Shown here: positions 23,373 to 33,897 of the stretch, one piece after another | Layout: each line of letters begins with the position of its first letter | Position numbering within the stretch: position 1 is the first letter of the stretch | NCBI GenBank assembly: GCA_015501075.1 | Contig: JADNYJ010000031.1 | Location: 1-64,000, forward strand | Direction of reading: 5' to 3' | DNA length: 64,000 nt | Source of the DNA: Gymnopilus junonius | Lineage: Eukaryota; Basidiomycota; Agaricomycetes; Agaricales; Galerinaceae | Translations under genes and position numbers: made by a program | The notes under the pieces: model-generated | What the model was told of the DNA's origin: nothing | What the model saw: the letters and a program-made list of their open reading frames with translations, nothing else | Databases searched by the model: none

Positions 23373-24983
23373 TTACTCTATGGAGCACCAGTCGTCACTG
23401 ATCCAATGCTCTAGCCATGCTGGACTGATAAAGTCCGACCAGTCGATCTTAGACCTACTCTCTATACGACATAGCTGCGTCAATGCAGCATATCCAACCG
23501 GCTGACCCAGAAAGAGTGTTGACTGCCACTGGCTGACTACATCGTCAAGTGCGCGGAGCATTAGATCACTATAGCGACGAGGTATCACATAATGTACAAC
23601 CTCGGTTAGTTGTCCACCGATATCAAGGTCCAATGTCAGGTCCTGGAGGTTAGGCCAATATTCGGGGCCAGAAGCTAGGAAGGAAAAAAAAGGGCGTTGA
23701 TTATATTTCTTATTGACGATTGTGATGTGTGTCGCGAATTGTGTCATCCTTGCAAGGCATGGAGCAGCTGATAAACTGATACGATTTTCGACGAGGGAAA
23801 GCCATCTTAAAGAAGGGAACACCAGGCCTCTTTCAATATGCTCCAAGGACTCGTCCTTGATGACAAGCGTTTCAAGCAATGGGGCATGCAGGAAGGGCAG
23901 AAGTAGCGGGAAAAGGCCCGACTTACTACACCGAAGATTCTGGAGGTAGTTCAGCATGATGGGTTGGATTGAATCAGATGGAGGCAGAAAATCCAAGACC
24001 ACCCCAAGGATAGACAGATTAACCAAGTGAAGTTGAGAGAGAAGGCCGACGAATGTTAGCCACGGAAAGCCATCGCCTCCTGATCTTGCCACTTCTGGGC
24101 ACTCGAGGCAAAGGGTTGTAACGGCGTATAGTGGTGGGAATAAACCCTGCGAGATAGAATTGTCCAATATTACGGACGCCAACTTCGGTGTGCCGTTCTG
24201 GAAAACCTCGGATTCCAAGGTTTTTGGGAAATCTAAATCCCTAAGATTTCTATTGTTGGTGCAAAAGGCGAAATATTCGAGGGTGGGCGAAGAGGCTAAT
24301 TCGAGGAGGTCGGAAGCAGACAATAGAGGGCTTTCATCATCCGATATTACAGTGATGTATTTCCAGCGCTGGACATGCAGAATCGCTTCCTCGAGTAAAT
24401 TTAAATGGTCTTCGCAGTCGAGTACGTCGTGATTGATGCCTGCAAACTTGAACCACAACTCCAAAGGCTCCGCCTCAGATCTTTGCATGTACGCTCTGAA
24501 TCGGTCCAATGGGACACGCGACGCAAGAGATGCATCGTAGCGAAATCTAGTCCACAAAGTAGGGTAGGCGAGCGAAATTGACCTCCATCGTCGGCAAACA
24601 TGAGAGATTACGACTTCTGGAAGTAGTCCGACTGGGGAGCGGGGGTCAGACAAGGATCCGGATGGTCTGGAGTCGGTCTGCGTATAAGAGAAGATGATAC
24701 GAACGACCTTCTCTGGCAATTGAAGAACAAGGTATCTGCTGTTGTGCATCGCAGCGTATGCCTCCTTGAGCTGAAGTATCCGGGCATCAACGTATTTTAT
24801 ACGACGACGAACGTCTAGCATCTCGTTCTCAGCTTTGGCCTTTTCTTCCAGAATCCGGGACATTTCAAGTTCATCTGGATCTTCAGGCTCTTCCTCGTCC
24901 ATGACCCAGTCTGCGTCCGCCATCCCTTCGGTATCGGTTTCGGAATCCTTGGAGATTTCCAATGCGCCGTACTCAGTGTTCAT
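23373..24983 (-). CDS. F-box-like protein, paralogue 3 of 3
   Basis: This 536-residue frame is the most diverged of the tandem trio. An acidic N-terminus (EEEPEDPDELEM) replaces part of the coiled coil. The F-box-like core reads LVLQLPEKVVRIIFSYTQ and then VVISHVCRRWRSISLAYP. The C-terminal Leu-rich half keeps the LLETLVIKDESL and FPSLRWLSL blocks at the same spacing as the other two. The ATG at 24983 is the first in frame, and an upstream in-frame stop lies about 20 bases before it. All three genes point the same way with 500-600-base gaps, which fits unequal crossing-over. The gap 22990-23372 has only AT-rich sequence. Confidence 0.78.
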   Translation of the reverse strand: MNTEYGALEISKDSETDTEGMADADWVMDEEEPEDPDELEMSRILEEKAKAENEMLDVRRRIKYVDARILQLKEAYAAMHNSRYLVLQLPEKVVRIIFSYTQTDSRPSGSLSDPRSPVGLLPEVVISHVCRRWRSISLAYPTLWTRFRYDASLASRVPLDRFRAYMQRSEAEPLELWFKFAGINHDVLDCEDHLNLLEEAILHVQRWKYITVISDDESPLLSASDLLELASSPTLEYFAFCTNNRNLRDLDFPKTLESEVFQNGTPKLASVILDNSISQGLFPPLYAVTTLCLECPEVARSGGDGFPWLTFVGLLSQLHLVNLSILGVVLDFLPPSDSIQPIMLNYLQNLRCSKSGLFPLLLPFLHAPLLETLVIKDESLEHIERGLVFPSLRWLSLVENRISLSAAPCLARMTQFATHITIVNKKYNQRPFFSFLASGPEYWPNLQDLTLDLDIGGQLTEVVHYVIPRRYSDLMLRALDDVVSQWQSTLFLGQPVGYAALTQLCRIESRSKIDWSDFISPAWLEHWISDDWCSIE

Positions 24984-24999
24984 ATCCTGGTCCAATTCA

Positions 25000-26510
25000 G
25001 CAACTTATTTGTCGATCCTTTGGAGCCACTTAGCTAGACTGAGTTTTAGTGGTCAATATAAATTGGGAAGAGAGGCGTTAGCTGATGTTGTACGGAGGGC
25101 AGAGGTAATGGTGGAATTTCGTTCCAACATTGGGATTTTGCCGGTGGGCAACCTGATGCATGAGGGCTTCCAAGAAAAGACACAAAGAGGAAATGAGAAT
25201 TTTAGGCAAGTTCACCGCAAATGGACTGATCTCGCCAGTCGTGACGTGACACGATAAGATAAGATAAAAACAATGCTTTCTTATCTTGTCAACCAGTAAA
25301 CTGCAACTTGGCGACGCTGGCGACTGCCACAGACATACATGTGCCAATCGAGTTCGCGGTCTAGTAGTTAATCATGGTCGAGTTCGAAGGCCTAAGGTTT
25401 TACAACGTTTATGCAGTAACCTGACAATATAAGGATGACAAACTAACACAAGCTCAAACTGACAAACTTGAACTCAACTTGCTACCAACTCAGAAATGTC
25501 CAACAATCTGAACGTTCATGATCAGTAAACTGAGTTTCATAGAGGCATGAATGCAGCATAGTATTCTGGTCATCGGATGGGAATATACAGTGAGCAAGTG
25601 GCGATGGAGGATGTAAATATAACGACAATGGAATATAGTACTTGTGTGTGTTTGAGAGGGAGAGGAAAGGTGGACTGATATCTACAGTGGAACAAAGCGA
25701 ACAACAAAGTCGCAAAGAACAAGGAGACGGCTACGGGACAAAGGGGGCCTAAGTGGAACAAAACACAGGCGCAACGTATGACTTGAATCCTGCCTCAGTC
25801 AGTCTGTGCCAACCCAAACGACTGTTGACAGGTCGCCGTCCCGTCAAACAATCCAAAGCAACCCAACAAAAAGAGGGTGACGAATGTAATGAAAAAGGTA
25901 TGTCAACGGGTCGGCGGCAGGGCACTGGCGTGTATGGGCGCACCAGTCAAAACAAGCATTGGGTTTGAACGACAGATGGAAGATAAACGGGGAATGAGGT
26001 GGGGGTGCGTAGCTGTGGCCCTTCCGTCATCCATCCACAAAAAGGCGAATGGGAAGGACAGGTCAAGGCAGAGGGATCATCGGGGATTTGGCTGCACGTT
26101 GCACGTCAGCCGAGGGTGTGAGAGTAGAAGTCAGTTATAGGGGTGTTCTAAGAGGGATATAAAAGGGACATGGGAAAACATAGGAGCTGGGCGGTGTGTT
26201 GCGTGGATGGTATGTATAGGCCTGTGGATGAGAAAAGTATGAGAAGAGGAAGGTTCTGTGGTAAAAATAATGCAAATAAATAGGATGAAAACAACAGCAA
26301 AGATTACGAAGAAATAAAACAGCAGTCCTTCCGGCCCTAGGAATAGAAATGAACGGAGAAGGAATAGAACAGATGTGACGTGATGAAAAAAGCCAATGGT
26401 CCCCAAAGTTATAGATAAAGTAAGGAAGTAGTGATGCTGGGTAAATATGATCATTATCGGGAAAAAAAAAAAAGAAGATCACGAGTGAACAGATGGGAGT
26501 CATGATAGGG
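25000..26510. other. Intergenic region downstream of the DUF7729-like gene
   Basis: Overlapping reading frames at 25749-25968 on both strands and pyrimidine-rich frames at 26131-26647 show no protein I recognise. Their composition suggests 3' untranslated sequence of the minus-strand gene ending at 26511 and the upstream region of the third F-box gene. Confidence 0.4.
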
Positions 26511-27842
26511 TCATCCAAACGAGAATGCCAACGAGGCCCGCCAGATCGTAGGTGGACTTTTGAATACAGACAAAGCAGAGTTCGCAAGGTCCGTTTGAGC
26601 CCAGCCCGCACCACAAAATTGTACTGAAAGCTTGGCAGATGGTTCATACGTCGACTGCAGACCCGTTAGCAGCGACGCTGCTGTAGTATTCTCCAGAGCT
26701 GAAGCATATATGTTCATCGCGCCTTTTGAGCAAGGCGAACACGTCGGAACCGACGAGTTGGGCAGGGGTATGCCCAATGGTAGTTGGTAGTAATACGAAT
26801 CTGATGGATTTGCGTTGTGAACAGCGTCCAGGTAGCAGTACGAATTGGTTGTAGGATCAATGGAACAAGCGACGTCATGCATCACTTGGAAGGCGTTCAA
26901 GGCTGAGAAAAAAAAGGTGAGGAATTAGAATGTAAGCGATGATGAATCTTGTGGATATCGTAGTACGCACCCATTAGTGTGCTCACTGCCATTGTGTTGA
27001 GGCCTTTTAACTCGTCTGCACAAGCAGTTTGTAGCTGCGACGCAAAGAAGCCCAAGTTCGCTTGACATGCGAATTTGATGTGGTTGTATTGCAGGTCCCC
27101 CATATAATCGAATTCATTAACGTCAGATTCGTTTGTGCCTAATGACGAGTCAGAATATGGATAGTAAACGATTGTACCCTTCAGAGCTCACATCAATAAA
27201 CATGGACGAACTTCCAAGTAACAAAGAAAATGGACGGCATGATCGAAACGGTGCAGAGTTGGTCATGTTGGCGAAAAAATCCGAGCATGTTACGCTGGAG
27301 AAATTTTGAGCAATGCCTTGATCGAAGGGCTGTGGAAACGGTGTAGGGAGCGCTGGTGGCGAGCTGGGTATTGTGGGCAAGGGTTGGGCGGTTATGGGTA
27401 TGGCCGTCTGTGACGACGACGACGGTGCAGCATTACTGTTCGTCGGCGTAGCTAAGAAGGTAATGGAACTTGATGACGTTCCACTGGGTGATGCTGGTAC
27501 TGCTACTGGCACTGGCTGCCTTCTGTGCGGATGTGAATGAGTCTGGTCAAATGCTAGGCCGTGCCAGGAGGAGCTAGAGGGCAGCGGTACACTTGACGTC
27601 GATTCCTGAGTGAGGGGATCCGCCGTATAGCCATAGTATGCAGTGAGTACGATCAAGACTAAGGGCAGCGTTAATACTGCTAATCGCAATCGTCGCCCGC
27701 TTCTCCGCTTCGTCTCTTCTGGGGACGGATACTGCATAACTTCCTCGGGAGTATCTTTCGAGAGCGGTGTCGTTTCCGAAGGCGACCGAGCCCTCGTCCG
27801 GGGCGGCTGAGGGAAGGAGGAGGGGTGAACATATTCAATCAC
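26511..27842 (-). CDS. Membrane-anchored DUF7729-like protein
   Basis: The function is unknown. Fungal members are usually secreted or membrane-anchored. Exons are 27842-27212, 27138-26971 and 26902-26511. The N-terminal tail has SPSETTPLSKD and an Arg-rich GRRLRL motif, then one membrane helix (about residues 52-72) and a Ser/Thr/Pro-rich stalk of about 100 residues. The conserved domain follows, with C-SDFFANMTNSAPFRSC, an FFASQLQTACADEL block, SYCYLDAVHNANPSDSYYYQ, LPLGIPLP and a PTCSPC motif. The cysteines probably form disulphides. The last residues (RASLAFSFG) are hydrophobic. The frame is open at 27842 without an ATG, so the start codon is either in a short upstream exon or at the internal ATG near 27737. 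The exon 1 donor (GTTCGT) was chosen because it restores phase. Confidence 0.65.
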
Positions 27843-29283
27843 GCAGGATCGGGATAAAAGAGCGTAAGGGCAAAAGAATGTGGTAGGCTTGTCCGGCTAA
27901 GGAAATGCAAAACGTGTGATGTCTTTCAATTCACCGCTTTCGTTTCTGAAAGAGGGCTGGGTGAGCTGGCGAGGCTGTTAATAACATGTGCTGGATATAG
28001 GCTCACCCTGCGAATAGCAACAGATGCGCAGTGGCAGTGGCCAAGGTTTGAGGGTTCGTCCTCCTTGTCGTGGACGTCAGTGAGCAGGCGATGAAAGACA
28101 CATGCCAAGGGTTGCAGAGTGAGAAATAAAAAAAGGGGTCCTGATTTGAATTCCTGACATTCCGCGAAGTTGTGGTCAGGTCCCATCAACCATCTGTCAC
28201 GCTTCTCGACGTCCCGCCCATGCGACATACGTGACTCTTCCAACTCGTCTCCGTTCCATACAAACACTCGTTCTTCTCGATACCTCTCATTGGCTCCTCA
28301 GCGTCATCACCTACCCAACGCACTCTTGTTTTCGAGCTCGATGAACCCGAGAAACCGTCCTGCCTCTTCTTTCTGAACTACAGTCTTCTTGTTATGTTTT
28401 TCTGCGGCAGTCGAGGATCCTTTTAGGGACACCTCTTGCGCGTTTCGCAATAAGTTTACGGAATTTTCTATTGGCCCTGTCCAGGAAATCTTCTCTTATC
28501 TGTCTCATGATCAAAGTGCTCTGCTTTACTGCGATGGGTCTCCTCTACTACACCCTCCGTTATGTATTGAAAGAGGAACTCAATGTATATATGATCATCG
28601 TGATGTATCACGTATCGAATTTGGATTTGTCTATGGGCTCATCGTTACGTTACGGCTCGCTGCTTGCTCTTGTCCGACGCCTGCCGCATCTTAGGTTTTG
28701 ACGGCTTTTTTGCACCCCAAGTCAGAGGTCAAGTATGTAATTTTATTTGATGATCATGATGGAATGCTGTTTCAGGACGAATGTTGTTCAAATGTTGTTC
28801 AGGACAGATGCTGGTACATAGAAATGATTTACTATACGCAGGAAGGAAACCAGGAGTTTCTTTATAAGCGCTTACTTGTTGACGCAACAATATAGATCTC
28901 CCGGATATGCTAATACTCGGAGCGCTAAGAATCCCATGAGAAATCGGCTTCCGGGGTGTACGTGTATGTTTGTAAATATCTGACCCAAGTGCTTATTCCA
29001 GCCATGTCTTCAAGAGCTGAATTCGATTTGTTACATGTTACCATCGACCTACATTTGGAATTTAGAGTTTCAATGGTTGCCGACTGTCGTCCTTCTCGAA
29101 AACTTCCAAAATTCCAAGTCGTCAAGCTTCGTCAAGTCATCAAGCGCAACGCAGCTTTTTCGTACCATATATTTTAGCCGTCGAATCATATCCGGTTAAG
29201 TCGTTCAGCTTCGACCTCTAGGCTCTAGTTTGTATTTAATACCAATGCAGCGCTCTAGTGAACATTATTACATTTCTCTCTGA
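27843..29283. other. Intergenic region, no recognisable gene
   Basis: Plus-strand frames at 28170-28376, 28389-28694 and 28698-28895 have no family resemblance and no consistent splice structure. The start of the stretch should contain the promoter of the DUF7729-like gene. Confidence 0.4.
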
Positions 29284-29616
29284 TCATGCTAAGTCTATGT
29301 GTAATAACGCGGGAACCATCACATCAAGAACAGCAAAAGAATTCGAAGCGCTTACCGCAGACAACCGCGCAGAAACCTTCATCTCCGTCTCCACCACAAG
29401 CTTCGTCTGTGGGATTTGCGTCACAGTAGGCGGTACAGAAGTCTGCACAGTTCTACATGAAAGTTCCAGGCTTGGGATCGAAAATGGGAAGTATAAATCA
29501 TCTAGCCTGTGTAGTACGATCAAACCCAGGGCCTACTTGACATAGGATCTGTGAACGGGTGGTTTTATCGCAAGCGGACTGGCGAAGGACAGAAAGATGA
29601 GTTTCGTGAATTGCAT
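29284..29616 (-). CDS. Candidate small secreted cysteine-rich peptide (58 residues)
   Basis: Three exons join in phase on the minus strand: 29616-29542, 29452-29356 and 29288-29284. The first exon encodes a hydrophobic signal-like start (MQFTKLIFLSFASPLAI). The second encodes an acidic mature part with six cysteines spaced C-x3-C-x3-C-x8-C-x8-C-x3-C (residues 27, 31, 35, 44, 53, 57). The third adds one residue and the stop. The second intron (GTAAGC...TTAG, 67 bases) is ordinary. The first has a weak GTCAAG donor. A TATA-like box lies 53 bases upstream of the ATG. Small secreted Cys-rich proteins are common in basidiomycetes as hydrophobin-unrelated effectors or defence-type peptides. The role here is unknown and the gene was missed by simple frame calling. 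Confidence 0.45.
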
Positions 29617-29668
29617 TTTGGTTTCGAATTCTTCTGGAACGGGTTGATTGGATGATTGCTTATAATTA

Positions 29669-29676
29669 AATTTATA
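29669..29676 (-). promoter_or_regulatory. TATA-like box of the small secreted peptide gene
   Basis: The minus strand reads TATAAATT here, 53 bases before the proposed ATG at 29616. The ATG itself has a purine-rich CCAAA context. In an AT-rich region a chance match is possible. Confidence 0.3.
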
Positions 29677-29679
29677 CTC

Positions 29680-30435
29680 ACCCCGAGCCACTAGGGCGTC
29701 CGAGCTATCGTTCACGAGGTAGCACAAATTGTCTTCGGTGCATCGATGAGAAGTTAACGAGTCGCGGCTCCCATGCGCAGCCGCTATCTACTCGGACTAC
29801 CCCAGGGTCTTACTCTGGACGCGCGAACCTTTCAAATGTAGTTTTCAGTAACAAGAGGCTTAGGCTTTATCATGGACAGTGATTGACGTCGTGAATTGTA
29901 TCGCACAACTGTCTACGATGTGTCTACACAGCTATTTTTAGCTTCAGCCAGTACGACGCGTCGCAAATTGGGTTACGCGGAGCGCGTGACGGTCACGCGA
30001 TTTCAGAGCATGGATTCAACCGTGACCTCGAGGATGAAGTTCACTCTTTTGGCTTCTTCTCAGATTCTTCATTGACATCGACAACAATGATCGCAAGCGC
30101 ACTTCTTCTCTGGTTTCCCCAAATTCTATACTTTCATTCAAGTAATAACCACCTGTAGTTGCTCACAACAAAGGCGCCGATTATGTAACATGTACACGGA
30201 GTCACGGCCAACAATTTGATTCCAACCACTCGACGTACTCTACGACCACTGCATCTCCAGCACCTCTCTCAACGATGCCTTCGGGTCAGAAAAGCTGCGA
30301 GGACAAGACTATTATAACCTGATAATCATGCATTTTTAAACCGAGCATTGATCATTATATTGATCCATTGTACACGCGCCGTCTTTTTCCAGACTATCCA
30401 TCCCGCCGTTCTATAGATACTTGATCCTTCATCAA
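29680..30435. other. Intergenic region
   Basis: No gene or repeat is recognised. The segment separates the divergently transcribed peptide gene and the Crinkler-like pseudogene and would hold their promoters. Confidence 0.4.
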
Positions 30436-32527
30436 ATGTCTAGCACGACGTTGAGGCTTATGTGCCTTGTCTTGCCCACTGACCAGCCAGATGATAACCT
30501 AATCGGGGTGAAAGTTGACATGGAAGACACTATCTCCTACGTCGAGTCCTTGATCAAAATTGCATCTCCTGACAATCTGCCAAATTCAATCTCTGGAGGT
30601 GTTTAATACCTCTAGACAAGGATTTGAAACAAACCTTGAACTCTATTTATTTCGACACCAGCAATCCTAATCTTCATTTCCTGCCTCCTGGCTCCCAACT
30701 TTATGAGATTTCACGACAGATTTGCCCATTAAAGCTATTCACATCCTTGTTGAGGTGCCAGCGCAAAGTGAGTTGACTTGTTTATTGCCTCATCAATACT
30801 AATTCCACTCAGATCTTCACCTACAGCATGCCAGAACAAGCGATGTACAGGGCGCACTCCCCGCCGATACGCGTAACTGACAGATCTACCACCTCGGAAA
30901 TTTATTATATTCATATCAGCCCACTTTTTTACTGCTTTCCTCTTCCCCTCCAGACCAACGCAGTGGCAGTGATTCCGTTAAGCGGTGCCGAACTGGTGAA
31001 CTTGCATCTCTCACGTCGTTCGCCAAAGTTTGCAACAAGACAGTGTTGGACTTTTGGGCTCATTGGTGGACCAAACCAGGCGAAGAAGCTCATCCGTTGA
31101 CCAAGAAGATTCAAGTGGTTCGCGACGTTATTGACCCCTTGAAGACTATTCTGGGCCAACAGAATGCGACGTTATGGAATGGCACGCGTTCTTTCCCCGC
31201 ACTATCAAGGGACTTTTATACCGAGAGGAGTACAATGTAGTCAAGAAGTTTTTGGGTAAATTATCTCTTGACGGAGTCATGATGATCTTAAGTGGTCATC
31301 CAGGTATAGGTGTGTCATTGTCCAGCTTAAGCTCTTCTAAAGTACCACGTTAAAACAGTTTACTAGGTAAATCCATGTTCCTCTATGTTTTATTGGCGGA
31401 TCGCCTGTCCAAAAATTTGACTTAATTCCGCATAAAACTGGGCACTCGTAGATGCTCATCCATCATTTCATTAGTTAGCAGCTTTCTTATAGGCACCAGA
31501 AGCTAAATTCTTCATTCTCCTTGCAACCCCCCCGCGTCGGAGCCACTGGGACGATTGGTCAAGGGCATACCAAAAACAGTTTGTTTTTCTCAAACCATGG
31601 AGTTTGGATAAGCTACTGCAAGGGTGCGTTTCTTCTATATGTTATGGATCATAGTTCATATCTCTTTTGCAGACGATTTCTGCAGTCGGCGCCCGCACTG
31701 AGTGAGATGCAACTAGCAACGTTTCTAAACAAATTCGGACCATCTGCGCAAGCTGCTTATGACTATGCAAAGGTGCCGAGGGTCTATGAATCCGGACTTG
31801 ATGTTGCGTTCGAAGAAATAACCCCGGCAGTGCTGCTCATGAAAGCTCTCAGCTGCATCAAAGTGATACTTAGACTAGATAAAGCGGACTGTCTCTCTCA
31901 CAATTGTTCTTAGTTGACCCAGATTGCCAAGACAGATCACGGCTTTCTATCACGATTCCAACTCGGACGCTTGCCAAACGCCTTTACGACTACGATCGGA
32001 GTCATCGTAGTCATATCTTACGCGCGTTCTTCAACATGGCCTTGACTACCACCTGCTGGATACGTATTCGAATTCACAGCGCACGATGCTCTGTTGGACG
32101 GTACTACATTGACGGCGTATCCAATGAAGGGCAGCAAGTCCTCCGTTGACACTATCTATCGGCGCGTTGCGGACTATAGTGCGGTACTATGATGATATCA
32201 GCACTGTTATTATTCCAGGCTCTCTCTCGAATGAATTGTACTATGAGCCTGTCAACCCATCAGAAGCATTGTTGAATTCATTCATATTTGACGAGGCAGA
32301 AAATGTGATCACCCTTTTCCAAATGACGGTCGGAGAGTCCCATGGCATTCAATCACAACAAGCTTCGGGACATTCGTCAAGCTGTGAAACAGTGGCCGGT
32401 CCCACAACCCTCTTTGCGCTACATTCTGGTAGTTCTGCCTGGATATGATGCTAGCTGTTCCCTTCCTATCGAGTTTGATGGTATCATAAGTGCGTATATT
32501 GCAGAGCTTCAGACTGCCGGATCCTAA
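30436..32527 (+). pseudogene. Crinkler-like (CRN) protein with P-loop NTPase, degenerate
   Basis: The start resembles the ubiquitin-like N-terminal domain of Crinkler proteins: an L-x-CLVL opening, the SYVESLIK region and a PLDKDLKQTL block found in a shifted frame. Further on is a P-loop with Walker A GHPGIGKS split by an intron (about 31312-31366), then a sensor-like LLATPPRRSHWDDW block and PWSLDKLL (31490-31625). The C-terminal part has SFIFDE and FQMTVGESHGI, as in a nuclease-like (REase-fold) domain suggested for CRN proteins. The lesions are frame changes near 30585 and 30730, stops around 31420, an apparent deletion between the P-loop and sensor region, and breaks near 32345. CRNs are host-targeted effectors in oomycetes and chytrids, and a conflict role is proposed in other fungi. 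This copy is unlikely to make full-length protein. Confidence 0.6.
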
Positions 32528-32624
32528 ATCAAATACAGTAAGTGTTGGAGATATGAAATCAATCACCATTACTCTTAATAACCAGCACGCGGAGCTATGT
32601 GTATATGCATAACATTCAACGCAA

Positions 32625-32999
32625 TTGTTTGGTGAGGACCATCTCAGGCCTGCACTGGACTGGACTACCCTGCTCGCTTCCATTCCACCGACTCCGGGCG
32701 GCAACAACTTCCTCGACACCCTCTGCGCACAGCTCGAGATACTCATTGCCGACGCTCCAGGCGAGCGCGACCTTGCCATACTCCAGCACAAGTTCGTTAT
32801 TAAGTGGGCGGATAGTAAAATGGAGACGACGACGTCAACACTCGAGAAGTAGGGTGCGCTGACGGGACAGGCCCCATTCTGCGATGGCTTTGACGGTTGG
32901 TATTCCCTATGGTATCGCTACTCAGTTGGTGTTGGATGGTGCGTTGAGTTAGCTGGGGGTGCCCGTGCACGCACCCAGAGGATTGGTCTCGTCGAGAAG
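32625..32999 (+). pseudogene. LYS9: C-terminal fragment of saccharopine reductase (Lys9-like)
   Basis: Saccharopine reductase makes saccharopine in the fungal alpha-aminoadipate lysine pathway. Only the end of the protein is present: the frame 32625-32849 carries NNFLDTLCAQLE, PGERDLAILQHKF and TSTLEK, and a later segment in another frame (about 32893-32990) reads VGIPYGIATQLVLDGA, matching the conserved GIA-x-QLVLDG block. The stop after TLEK and the TAG after the second block show it is broken. The N-terminal Rossmann domain is absent from the window. It starts about 70 bases after a long intron-like gap downstream of the Crinkler remnant. Confidence 0.65.
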
Positions 33000-33897
33000 A
33001 TTTTCTTGAAGATCAGCATTATGTATATTGTATAGATGTAGACAATCTTGATACGTTATACACAATATTCATGAATAGGAAGGCCAATGGATCTTGCTTC
33101 GGCGCTCGCACTCAGGCCTCGTCGGTGACAAGGATTCAGGGATATGCAGAGCCGCATTGCTGTCTATATATTTTGAAAATGGGTGATGAAGTCGCACCGC
33201 CACAACGAATTGATGTCATCCCCATTGTCCTCTTTCTCTCCCACCAACACCCACCGGTGACCGTAGCTGCGCTACGTATTAGTAACCTCTTCTCTTCTCT
33301 CACTCCCTCATATCTTTATTCATTCATCATAACGAGTCGCCTCCTATATCATTTATTTAGGTCAGTGTCTCATTCACATGCATGACTGTGAGGGTGAATC
33401 CGAACAGCTTATTTTCGGGTCATAGACTCATAGGTTCATTACCGTAGTGTCGCCAATAATACCCTCGATCCCTCAAAGCTTCGATCTATTTTACTCAGGC
33501 TCGTCGGCGACTGCGGGGCACCCCGGCGCGTCATTGTGTCCCTCAGGATATTCGTATTTTTTTCACAAGCTCGAGCATCCGAGGGGACTGGATTCCCTTT
33601 TGTGTCTTAGCTTGCTGCGCTTTCTTGGGTTTTTTTTCTTTTTTTGGACACGGACGACCACTCGTACTTGCAATAAATAGATCTACGACAAGTCGACGTT
33701 TGAAATTGAATACAACTCACCAGGTACGAAGGACGTCTCGTTTGTGGGTTCATTTTGCTGGAGAATAAGAAGTTTCATTTGACACACCGCTTCCAAGTCG
33801 TGTGATTCTCGAATTTCAAGACCCTACCTACCTCCCTATATCCCCACCCTCATCCCTCGCAACCCACTTTCCAATTCCCCAAGTCTCAGACCTGGAA
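33000..33897. other. Intergenic region upstream of the Duc1-domain gene
   Basis: A poly-T rich tract (33610-33645) and pyrimidine-rich sequence precede the ATG at 33898. No gene is recognised. It probably holds the promoter and leader of the downstream gene. Confidence 0.4.

Noticed and set aside
25749..25968. Overlapping frames on both strands
   Set aside because: The overlap comes from a GC-balanced inverted stretch, with no family resemblance or splice structure.
26135..26647. 170-codon minus-strand frame before the DUF7729-like gene end
   Set aside because: It overlaps the real last exon in another frame and has pyrimidine-driven Phe/Leu/Ser composition.
29258..29545. Plus-strand 95-codon frame
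   Set aside because: It is the antisense shadow of the cysteine-rich minus-strand peptide and has no motif of its own.
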